Positions 35,142 to 44,458 of a stretch of DNA of 64,000 bases are shown here, piece after piece. Made by a program: the position numbers and the translations under genes. Source of the stretch: Armigeres subalbatus (lineage: Eukaryota; Arthropoda; Insecta; Diptera; Culicidae); NCBI RefSeq assembly GCF_024139115.2, contig NC_085139.1, positions 67,251,203 through 67,315,202 on the forward strand. The letters are read 5' to 3'. Position 1 is the stretch's first letter; the number at the start of each line of letters is the position of its first letter. Below the pieces are notes generated by a model. The model ran no database searches. It had not been told where the DNA came from and saw only the letters and a program-made list of their open reading frames with translations.

Positions 35142-35540
35142 CAGTGATGGGAAATGTCAAAAAAATGTCATGGGGTTGCTATTACTAATTCGCTAATAAC
35201 TTTTTTCAAAAGTTATGTACAATTCGGATTTTTTTTATTAACATGTAATGCTCAAAGGATCCTACAAGTTTGCCAAACAGGTCATTGTTCTAAATACACA
35301 GTATGAGGCACGATAACGAATTTAAAAAAATGTCACGGAATGTCATGACATTAATGTCATTTGACACTAATTCGGTTCTCACGGCGCCAATTTCAGTTTT
35401 AGAGCAATGACCTATTAGAAAAAGTTTTAGTATCCTTTGAAGGCTTTATATTCATATAAAACATACGATTGTAAATTACTTGTGAAAAAAGTTATTAACA
35501 AATTAGTCCCATGACATCGATATGACATTTCCCGTCACTG
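35142..35540. mobile_element. 399-bp MITE, 8-bp TSD, in transposase exon 2
   Basis: Ends CAGTGATGGGAAATGTCA and TGACATTTCCCGTCACTG are inverted. Flanked by the exact 8-bp repeat ACCCCAGC at 35134-35141 and 35541-35548. TIRs starting CAGTG and an 8-bp target suggest a hAT-type MITE. It breaks the reading between DLLG and LIKEKYND of the transposase. Confidence 0.9.
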
Positions 35541-36093
35541 ACCCCAGCAAGTCCTTCAACGCATTATGATGGATGTTGTGACGAAGAGACCAGGACCTTA
35601 AGGCTTCACGTGAACTTTCTGTTGTGGAACTCACACATTCATTCTGCTGATTAATCAAATCATGCTGCTGCTTGGACTCAATATTGGCTAAATCATCAGC
35701 CGGACGAGTTTGAAGAACTGCATCAAATTTTTCGGAAACAACTTTTTGAGGTAGTTGCAAATTTTGATTGCAAAGAGCCGCCACGGTTGAATTTTTAGAG
35801 GGTTTACAATTTAGTTCTTCGTATTGATAAGGTACCGATGTTTTATCTTGTGTGTTTCGGTCTGAAATTATGCTTTTTAGTATAATTTTATAATATTAAG
35901 CAAAAACAAGCTTTATACCATTCGTAGGATCTGGTACAGCTTTGAGTGCTGCGAATGACGCTGCTTTTTCCACTGTTTTGTGTTGTACTTGTAGCGTCCT
36001 ATACAACAACCGGTATTTTTCACTAACCCGCTTTAATTTTCGGTGATATGTACCACTCTTTTTGAACTTTTTGAAGGATTTATCCATTTTCAC

Positions 36094-36696
36094 AAAAATT
36101 CAATACACAGTGACATCCGCACAGCCAGATACAACATAATTGATTTTGTCAACAATGATGAACCAACAGCAATTATGTTGTGTTGAACAACATATGAAAG
36201 AACATCACTATAAATAAATAAGTAAGTTATTCTAACAATTATCATACAGTAAGCTTATTTCACAACTAATCAACATGTTCGGTTCAAAGGCTTCCAATCT
36301 AATATAAGACACATTACTTCATTGAATTGTACAACTTCGGCAGCGCTGTTGAATAACAAATTCAAACAAATGTTATTAAGCATCACATAAACATGTTATT
36401 CAATATCAACTTGATTGCACAAGATAGGATTTATTTTGGTGGGATAAAGAATATTTACAGTGAATAATTCAACTGTACTTCACCCAACCTGGGAAATTTT
36501 AGGGCAACATTTGTTAAACTTTTATTCGATGCTTTATTCAAATAACAACAAAACAGGGAACTAATGCGGTGATTTCAATCAGTATAACATTTATTAAACA
36601 ACTTCTTAAACATGCTTTATTGTTCAACTACCACCGCTTCTATACAACAATTGTTCAACAAGCTTGTTGATTTATGGCTCTGAATTGTTTCTTGGG
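36094..36696. other. Right subterminal region of 11-kb transposon
   Basis: Presumed promoter of the transposase plus subterminal repeats (TTGTTCAACA, GTTGAATAACA, AACATGTTATTC). No further gene. Confidence 0.55.
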
Positions 36697-36698
36697 TG

Positions 36699-36808
36699 GT
36701 AACTTGGCTTAGAAACCTCGCAGTTAATAACTGTGGAAGTGCTTAACGAACACTAAGCTGCGAGGCGGCTCTGTCCCAGTGTGGGGATGTAATGCCAATA
36801 AGAAGAAG
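36699..36808 (+). mobile_element. Feilai-like SINE, 3' part
   Basis: GTAACTTGGCTTAGAAACC...GCGAGGCGGCTCTGTCCC...GCCAATAAGAAGAAG, the tail of the SINE begun at 25437, ending in (GAA)n-like tail and the 14-bp target duplication at 36809-36822. Confidence 0.85.
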
Positions 36809-37130
36809 AATATATTTTGAGGCAAATTTTGGCCTGTGCAACATTTCAGAACGAATCAACCATAAGCCCAAAACGTCAGGCCCATATAATAACTGTCAAA
36901 GGTGGAGTCAAGTGCCCTGCGGTGTTTTGCTAGTGCGTTTGAATCATATTATTCCGTACGTCAAACAAGACCGAAAATATCGAGGAAGCATTTTTCATCT
37001 ATTTTTCAATTTCAAATTAAACAATGTTCCTTTCGATTTTTGAGTCAAAAGAAAAACTGACGCGTTCAGGATGATTAACTTCATCGTTCCCTGAAATAAA
37101 ATCGAATATCGATTCTTCATTTTAGGACCC

Positions 37131-38283
37131 AATTACAGAGGGATCACCCTTCTGAACTCGGCGTACAAAATTCTATCGCGTATCCTGTTTAACAGACTGA
37201 GACCGCTTGAGGAGTCCTTCGTCGGCGAATACCAGGCAGGTTTTCGTGAGGGCCGATCAACGACGGATCAGATGTTTATCCTGCGGATGATCCTTGATAA
37301 ATTCCAGGAGTACAACTGGCAGACTCACCATCTGTTCATTGATTTCAAAGCAGCGTACGATTCAGTGAAGATAAATGAGCTGTGGCAGATTATGTCCGAA
37401 CATGATTTTCCAGCGAAACTGATTAGATTGATACGTGCAACGGCTCGAAATCAAGTATTCGGATTGTAGACGAAGTGTCAACCTCGTTTGTGACCTTAGA
37501 CGGATTGAAGCAGGGCGATGCACTTTCGAATTTATTGTTCAACATTGCACTCGAAGGCGCTATTGGGAGATCTGGTGTGCAGAGGAACGGCACTATCATC
37601 ACATGGTTGCATATGCTCCTGGGTTTTGCGGACGACATCGACCTTATTGGAATCGATCGCAGAGCAGTTGTGGAGGCTTATGTCCCACTGAAGAAGGAGA
37701 CGGCGAGGATAGGCCTAACCATTAACCATCTACCAAGACAAAGTACATGGTGGCAGGTAGAGATAGGGAAGACCTAGTGGTGTTGGTGTAGAGGTAGTGC
37801 TTGATGGGGATGTGTTTGAAGTTGTTGTAGAATTTGTTTGCCTTGAAACGCTTGTGACATGTGACAACGACGTTTCCCATAAAGTGAAAAGACGTATTGC
37901 TGCTGCGAAGAGGGGCGAAAAGTGCTGCGTACAATACTCGGAGGTAAACTAGAAAATGGTGCGTGGCGCAGACGCATGAATTATGAGCTGTATCAAGTAT
38001 ACAAAGAAGAAAATATTGTGAATCGTATAAAATACGGCAGACCTAAGTGGGCTTGTCACTTAGTGCAAATGTCGGAAGAAAGAATAGCAAAAACAATATT
38101 CAACAGAGAACCAGATAGGGGCCGGCGACTTCGTGGAAGGCCACGAACACGCTGGCTGCACGCGATGGAATCGGACCGGGGGACCCTGAACGTTCGGGGA
38201 AACTGGAGGAACATCGCCCAAGACCGACGATTATGGAGCTCTACAATACGCCCGGCATAGGTGTATCAACGCTGTAGCCAACC
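37131..38283 (+). pseudogene. RTE-clade LINE, 3' piece (reverse transcriptase)
   Basis: Third piece of the RTE copy begun at 7200. Motifs: NYRGITLLNSAYKILSRI, YQAGFREGRSTTDQM, HLFIDFKAAYDSV (motif A), LKQGDALSNLLFNIALEG, LLGFADDIDLIG (motif C), then RPRTRWLHAMES near the C-terminus. Frame changes occur near 37465 and 37725, and an internal deletion removes part of the thumb region near 37895. Ends about 38283 without a clear tail. Confidence 0.85.
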
Positions 38284-39105
38284 AGGTATTATCCAGGTAG
38301 GTATGTCCTGACGTCGATAATGTCGGAGAAGTGCCGTCCATCAATCAGAACGTGGTCGATTTGCTATTCTATCTGCAGTGGTGATCTCCAGGTGTACCGA
38401 TACGGGAGGCTGTGTTGGAAGTAGGTGCTGCGAATGGCCATATTCCTGGAGGCGGCGAAATCAATTAGTCGTAGGCTGTTTTCGTTCGTCAGCCGGTGAG
38501 CGCTGAACTTCCCAATGGTCGGTCTAAACTCCTCCTCCTCTTGGCCAACCTGAGCTTTCAAATTTCCTTTGATGATTTTGACGTCGTTGCTTGGGCAGCT
38601 GTCGTAATCATGTTCCAGCTGCGCATAAAATGCGTCCTTATCATCATCAGTGCTTCCGGAGTGTGGGCTATGGACGTTGATTATGCTGAAGTTGAAGAAC
38701 CGGCCTTTGATCCTCAACCTGCACATTTCATTGATCGGCCACCACCCGATCACGCGCCTTTGCATATCATTCCCGGTGGACCCTGGTGCACAGTTTCATT
38801 TAGAATCCCTCGCCGGCACTCGGACGATGATCAGCCGCCCCTAACATGGAGAACAGACGCTGTTGTGAACCGACCCTGACATGGAGAACAGATCCTCAGT
38901 AAGATTTGCACCTCCCTTTCCCTTTCAGCATACGACCACGACCACCCACCGGGGTTGATTACCCGATCTTCCCTAAGGTTCCTCGTATCCCGGCTAGCGC
39001 CCCGAGCAGGAGTTGCTGGGAGAGGGCTAAGGACCGCGAAATGGGGTCTATTTTATTCCTTCAGGTATGCGAAGTACCAAATGGTACGTTTTACCCAGCA
39101 TTTGC
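38284..39105 (-). pseudogene. RTE-clade LINE fragment, 5' region (copy 2)
   Basis: Minus-strand 5' UTR-like sequence (about 39105-38780) followed by an endonuclease fragment: RRVIGWWPINEMCRLRIKGR, NFSIINVHSPHSGS, CPSNDVKIIKGNLKAQVG, ENSLRLIDFAASRNMAI, and after a TAG near 38364, QIDHVLIDGRHFSD. Different from the RTE copy it abuts, and in the opposite orientation. Confidence 0.7.
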
Positions 39106-39118
39106 CGTGCCAACTGAT

Positions 39119-40472
39119 TCATTTCATTTATTTAGTTAACATCTAAACAGATAATACTGAATCAACAATTTGACGCCACAATGCACGGTTCGAGGCCGCA
39201 TCTCTCCATCCTCGGATACGCCCCACGCTCGCCAACACGCAGAAAAATTTACGTTAAAAACAAACATATTCTAGGTAAATCCAAACATAAATTCAGTTTG
39301 TTCTGGCATCAAAAATAAATAGGTATGTTTGGATCAAACATATTGTTGCATTTGAAGCGAACGAAAACTTTTTTTTGATTCAAATGTGCGTTTCAAGTTG
39401 TTTCAACCAGGTAAATGTTTGAAGCAAACATGGATATTATTGTTTTGGTTCGACCACTCATAATATTTTCTTATCAATTCTATGACTTTTCATATTCTGG
39501 TAGCATTTGACTACCAGATTTCACAATTCCAAACGTTCATATTTCATTTACTTACCTTTCTGTACCTGTAAAACATCCTTATCATGGATTTGGAAGCAAG
39601 AAAACATATGCTTCCACTCTTGCTCCTGCTCCTCTGCTGACTTCCGATCGGATCCGATCCGAACTCGAGTTTATGTTTACTTTTGCAAGAGCGAGCGAGG
39701 GGCTGCCCACTAGTGTATGCATAAAACAAACAGGGATTTAATTTGGTTTTAAAAATAAATATGTTTGATTCAAACATATTACCATTTTGGAAATAAACAT
39801 GTATATTTTTGAAGCAAATGGATGAAATTTGTATCCGTGAAGTCGTTCTGCACCTGGTCTGCCCATCTCGCTCGCTGCGCTCCACGCCGTCTCGTACCTG
39901 CCGGATCGGAAGCGAACACCATCTTTGCAGGGTTGCTGTCCGGCATTCTTGCAACATGTCCTGCCCATCGTACCCTTCCGGCTTTAGCTACCTTCTGGAT
40001 ACTGGGTTCGCCGTAGAGTTGGGCGAGCTCATGGTTCATTATTCGCCGCCACACACCGTCTTCTTGCACACCGCCAAAGATGGTCCTAAGCACCCGTCTC
40101 TCGAATACTCCGAGTGCTTGCAAGTCCTCCTCGAGCATTGTCCATGTTTCATGTCCGTAGAGGACAACCGGTCTTATTAACGTCTTGTACATGACACATT
40201 TGGTGCGGTGGCGAATGTTTTTCGACCGCAGTCTCTTCTGGAGCCCGTAGTAGGCCCGACTTCCACAGATGATGCGCCTTCGTATTTCACGACTAACGTT
40301 GTTGTCAGCCGTTAGCAAGGATCCGAGGTAGACGATTTCCTCGACCACCTCGAAGGTATCCCCGTCTATCGTAACACTGCTTCCCAGGCGGGCCCTGTCG
40401 CGCTCGGTTCCGCCCACAAGCATGTACTTTGTCTTTGACGCATTCACCACCAGTCCAACTTTTGTTGCTTCA
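39119..40472 (-). pseudogene. RTE-clade LINE, 3' part (copy 3), 13-bp TSD
   Basis: 5'-truncated RTE copy coding the C-terminal third of the RT protein: KVGLVVNASKTKYMLVGG, VVEEIVYLGSLLTADNNVSR, LYGHETWTMLEEDLQALGVF, GRVRWAGHVARMPDSN, then (after a MITE at 39236-39839) GRIRGWRDAASNRALWRQ and a TAG at 39143-39145. CGTGCCAACTGAT at 39106-39118 and 40473-40485 is a 13-bp flanking repeat, read as the target duplication. No stop is visible in the coding part apart from the MITE. Confidence 0.75.
39236..39839. mobile_element. 604-bp MITE with 2-bp TSD inside RTE copy 3
   Basis: Ends CACGCAGAAAAATTTACG and (inverted) CACGGATACAAATTTCAT; flanking AA on both sides. Removing it with one AA restores the RTE reading QNDLASVG. 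Interior carries repeated AAACATAT and GAAGCAAA words near the ends and no gene. Confidence 0.75.
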
Positions 40473-40485
40473 CGTGCCAACTGAT

Positions 40486-40619
40486 ATGAAGTGTTATTAA
40501 AGTGTGCGTTTTCGTTAAACATAAACTTGCCAGTGTTTGTCTTCTCGTACGAAAAAGACGTTTTTCGTACACACTCTTTTCAAAATTTCTAGAAGCAATT
40601 TAATTAACAACGATTAGCA
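40486..40619. other. No gene seen
   Basis: Contains the inverted words TCGTACGAAAAAGACG and CGTTTTTCGTAC near 40540-40572. Otherwise featureless. Confidence 0.4.
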
Positions 40620-40912
40620 CCCAAGTCACCATGGAGCTATATATGATTGCAAATAATACAGCCATTAAAGTTGACTTAAAGTGGAAAAAGGCCCTTTTAC
40701 GACCGAAATAATGCCTTATTACTTTGACATGTTAAAATAAAACATATGTAATGCATCGCTGCATTCGTAACGCTGAACTAGAGTATCGTTGCTTGACAGG
40801 CGATGAATAAATGCATCTTTACATCCGTAAAACTGATCTAATGCAATTAGCATTTAATATGCTGATCTGTGATCGATTACATGCATTAATTAATGCTTGG
40901 TGGTTACTTGGG
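40620..40912. mobile_element. CCCAAG-ended MITE, 2-bp TSD
   Basis: 293 bp, ends CCCAAGTCACCA and (inverted) CCCAAGTAACCACC, flanked by CA on both sides (40618-40619 and 40913-40914). The CCCAAG terminus and 2-bp duplication match the 11-kb transposon, so it may be a non-autonomous relative. Interior has ATGCATCGCTGCATTCGTAA / ATGCATCTTTACATCCGTAA as a diverged direct repeat. Confidence 0.65.
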
Positions 40913-41099
40913 CAGTACGGGGTTCGACTTTTCTTATAATATGTATAAAATGCAATATCACAAAATAAAATTCAAAATCGAAATCGAATGTGTTTATTAT
41001 ACCTAATATAACATGAGAAAAGTTCAAAAGAAATTATTCACTTCTAATGAGTAAAGATAAACTTTTTTGATACAGACAGAAGGTTAACATACGCCAACG
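40913..41099. other. No gene seen
   Basis: AT-rich spacer. Confidence 0.4.
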
Positions 41100-42412
41100 G
41101 TCCCTCGTTCAACCCATCAACGAGGCAGCTGTTTTACCCGCATCAGATCTGTCAAGCGTACCATCGATATCAAGCTCGAGCGCAAGCGAACGGAGAACCA
41201 TTCCGACGTCATTGGACGTCGCGCCGCTGACTCACGTGCACAATCAAACACTCATACAGGTGCTGTGGCGCCAGTAGTTTTACCTCTCCTTCCCGCACAT
41301 GCGGATATGTATGCTTCGGTTTCATTTCAGTCCATCGCGGACGTCGCGACGCACCATCGAATGCAGCTCATATTTACAGTTCGCACGGGTTCCGAACGGC
41401 AACAGTTTCGGTTCAGCGCTAGGGTTTATCGGTTGGTTCCTTTATCAGTGCGTACGCTCTTCTTCTTCGCTGGGGTGGAGCAGTGCCGTGGTAGATATTC
41501 ATACTCAGCGAACTTGGTTTGCTTCTTGTGGGCTTATAAAAGCAGTGTTTCGGGTCATTTTGCACATCCGTCCAGCCGTTGGAAAACGCGGAAGGGTTCA
41601 ATAGTTGTGGCTTTATTTTTGGTTTTCAGACCTCGCCGTGATTGGTCATCATTTTTCTTTTCGCACGGTCGGCCTCTTAGTGGTATTTCGCTGCACACAT
41701 TCATATCCATCAGGCAGGCGTCGTGCTGTGCCGACGTCGAATGCATTTTTGATTTTGACATTTCTATTTTTCGGTTCGAGCAGTTAGGCAAAAAGAGAAA
41801 GCCGTATCCAAAAGAAGAGTGAAGATACAACACGACTATTTCGCTTCAGAATCGGACCACACTGCCCGCACGCACACAGAAACTGCCAAACCAAACAACG
41901 AACCGCGATCCCGCTGCGAGCAGAAGATATTGCGCGAGCGAAGAACAAGCGGACGGCCAGTTGGAGTTTCAGCTTTCGCGGTGAACGGTTCGGTTTATGG
42001 TGTTTCGACAAGGTTTAGCCGTTTGGCGAAGAACGCGAGGAAATAGCTAAATAAAAATTGTTTTTCGGAACAAAGTGATTTCTCGCGTTCTTTCTTTTCC
42101 TGGTTTCGGTTCGTGAAAAAGGTAACGATACGCAAGTACCTTCGGCTCGCCTCCCCCCGCCCCTGCGAGAGAAATAGGAAGTGTGCGCTGGTAGAACGGT
42201 CGAGCTGTGCGAGGAAATAGTGCTTCAGTGGTGATTATTTTTCTTTCCCTATATCGTTCGAATGACAGCTGTTTGAGACGCGCGCATTGAAACTATTTTT
42301 GTTTTGTTTGTAAACCAAACGAATCTTCAAGTAACTGTGCTTCGTGAAGACTGCTTGGATTGACCCGTGAAAGTTGACCGTTGTTTGCCAAGCGACCGCT
42401 ACCGAGACTTTG
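41100..42412 (+). promoter_or_regulatory. Putative promoter and 5' UTR exon(s) of a host gene
   Basis: This stretch is clearly GC-richer and less repetitive than its surroundings. It has TGACTCA (41228-41234, AP-1-like) overlapping CACGTG (41233-41238, E-box), a TATAAAAG at 41535-41542, and splice-donor-like sites AAG|GTAACG at about 42121 and TTG|GTAAGTAA at 42413. No long reading frame has protein-like composition. I infer the 5' end of a gene on the plus strand with a long first intron whose coding exons lie outside this window. The direction is uncertain. Confidence 0.4.
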
Positions 42413-43568
42413 GTAAGTAACCCTATTTTATGTACGTTATCATCAGATAATGGGAGGGCACATATTCGATTTCTCATATACCCACGAGGACGACGGCCAC
42501 GACAGGTGACGATTGCCGAGATGAAATCAAGATCTCGATAATGTCAGGGCTGGTTGTGAGTTAATTTTTAATGAAGTGGACACTATTTTTAGCTCGAGCA
42601 AAAATGAAGGTTTTAGGAAAACCATTGTTTCGCATTTCGATGAAGATTTTCGGCTTGAGGCTTAGCTTTTGGGAAATCTACTCGAAACGAGATAAATGAT
42701 CTCGAACTACCTATATTTATTTTTGGTAATCCAATTGTCGAATGCCAATCTAGCCGTGACGCATTCTAGACCATTTAGTAAGGTTCTTTCAATGTAAAAA
42801 TTTAGACAAGGTTTTCAATCAAACAGAGAAGTTTGAAAAGATGAGATTTTTTCAATTAAAAAGAACAATCGATTTATCCTGTGAACAAATTGTCTCGTTT
42901 TATTGTCTCAGTCCAATCTTTGACTTGGCCATCTTCCCTAAAAACATTTTTTTAAAGCTTCTTACTACTAAAAAAATCTAGAACAAAAACTGAAAAGGTG
43001 CTGCACTTGTGAATTAGCGTGATGTTGATTCAAAATCTGGCGAATGTTGGGTCCAACTTAATAAAAAACTTCGTTTTTCATTTTCAAATTTTAAAAATAA
43101 CTACTACAGGCGACAAAAATATTGATTCTTTGGAAAATAAATCAAAGAATCGTTAATGCGAATGGAAAATGTTGACATGGGAGAAGTCGACTAATCACAA
43201 ACCCATTATCAGCCCTGCATCGATGGTAATATATGGCGCAATCGATTGTCGGCTCGGTCTGGGTGTGTGCGGTGGTCAGTTGGCCGTCGTGACATCGCTT
43301 CGATGATAATTTTGTAATCCGGTGATGATTTCGCTAACGAAATGCAAGCGCTCACAAGTGTAGACCCCACTTTTTTCTGCTTGAATATTATGCTATGAAG
43401 GATTATGTATTTCGTTTGGTCTTAGCCAGTCGACAGACAAACTCAAAGGATTATGTATTTTGATGTAAGTTAACGATTCATATCTTTTTACAGTAATTAA
43501 AGGACATATTTAAAGAGATTTAATTTGAAGAATTATTCGGCTTTCACATTCTTCATCTGCTCAATACC
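42413..43568. other. Possible intron, no gene seen
   Basis: Follows the GTAAGTAA donor at 42413. No repeats with clear ends and no coding region recognised. Confidence 0.4.
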
Positions 43569-43900
43569 AATGAATCGCCTGCTTTGAGCGTAATTACAGC
43601 GGCACACTAGGAGTTAACTTTCTGAAATCAGTATGGCGAAAGGCATCTAAGGTTCGATTTCTCGAAATTAAGCACCTTCATCGAAAAAATATTTGGTAGG
43701 CGTAGTAGCGGACACCTTCATACATAACCGGTACCAAATAGTTTTTCATGAAAAGTTCCTAATTTTGAGAAAACCCGCGTTAGATGTCTTTCGCCATACA
43801 AATTTCTGGCGGTTAACTCATGCTGGCTATTTGCGCATATACGATAGCGCCTGGATGATGAAGCGGCGAGTAGGAAATCAGCCACTGCCAATAATTCATT
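43569..43900 (+). mobile_element. Fold-back MITE family 1, copy D
   Basis: Same orientation and structure as 1866-2190, 41 kb away. Starts ATGAATCGCCTGCTTTGAGCG, ends GCCACTGCCAATAATTCATT. Confirms the family is dispersed and gives the element ends. Confidence 0.8.
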
Positions 43901-44458
43901 TCACCGATCGCCAGAATGGTTCTAAATATTAATTTCGTCAAGTGTCGTGTTATCAATTGGTTTGAACAGGTGTAGAAATTTCTCCTTTATATCTTTTATA
44001 TCATTTTGTGCTGATCAATGTTGTACCCTATGGCAAAAAGATATGAATCTGAAGCTTTTGCAGTGTGTGAAAGGTGGCTGTTTTGAATTTTTAATTTACT
44101 TATCGAAAAATAATCGGTTTGAAAAAAATCGCAATTTATTCATAACTTTCACAGTAATCTTAATTTTAATCATCTTTATACCGTGAGACGTGGCTACTTT
44201 GGATATTTTGCTCCTAAAAAAAAGCTATAATAACGCTTAGAAGATGGATTGTTCAAAGCATATACAAATAAAAGTTTATGATTCCAGCACTACCGAACTA
44301 ATATATTTATCTAAGTGTTATTCTTATATTCTTCATCAGGCCGGAGTATGCACACCAAGCAACTAATAGAAATGAAAACTGGCTTAAATCTTGAATTCGA
44401 ATAAAAAACGATCTTTTTTTAATGCGTTCATTGTGATCAGTGTGTAAAGCTTAAACGT
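43901..44458. other. No gene seen
   Basis: AT-rich; no feature with support. Confidence 0.4.

Larger units (their letters stand above)
32867..36093 (-). pseudogene. CACTA/CMC-like transposase, disrupted by a MITE
   Basis: Three exons on the minus strand: 36087 (ATG; another in-frame ATG at 36093) to 35919, 35861 to 34678, and 34059 to 32867. Both introns have GT...AG ends and matching phases. Removing the 399-bp MITE at 35142-35540 with one 8-bp duplication gives 2139 nt, i.e. about 712 residues in one frame. Exon 2 has INIDGLPVYKSS, MPIGIFLGKTKPTDIDQYL and CFICDSPARALIKG; exon 3 has GCLKCTINGEYSYVSRTV, VADSLHLLELGVMKRLL, RGLDCLAFWKGTEWHSFL, NIHNLEHVVNDVERFGNL and SAYPFENYLFQLKKCVRQGN, the pattern of DUF4218-type animal transposases. 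Exon 1 is basic (KKFKKSGTYHRKLKR). Apart from the MITE I see no stop or frameshift, so disruption looks recent. Superfamily assignment is from memory of motifs. Confidence 0.8.
25611..36696. mobile_element. 11,086-bp DNA transposon with two genes
   Basis: Ends are 14-bp perfect TIRs, CCCAAGAAACAATT and AATTGTTTCTTGGG. The insertion site is inside the Feilai-like SINE, and removing the element with one TG gives the uninterrupted SINE word AAAAATGGTAACTTGG, so the target duplication is the 2-bp TG (25609-25610 and 36697-36698). Subterminal regions at both ends are rich in TTGTTCAACA / TGTTGAA / AATAAGGCTT words in opposite orientation (about 25620-25990 and 36180-36670). It encodes a DUF4806-like protein (29344-32663, plus) and a CACTA/CMC-like transposase (36087-32867, minus), convergent with 203 bp between stops. 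Several MITEs lie inside. Confidence 0.85.
25300..37130. mobile_element. GGGTCCTAAA MITE, split by a SINE
   Basis: TIRs GGGTCCTAAA (25300) and TTTAGGACCC (ends 37130), flanked by the 4-bp repeat AATT (25296-25299 and 37131-37134) inside RTE coding sequence. Without the nested insertions it is about 0.44 kb (25300-25436 plus 36823-37130). No coding capacity. Joining the flanks restores the RTE reading CANYRGITLL, which supports the boundaries. Confidence 0.8.

Noticed and set aside
41265..41822. 185-codon reading as a protein gene
   Set aside because: Composition is not protein-like and no motif is seen; overlapping frames are similarly open; better explained as promoter or UTR.
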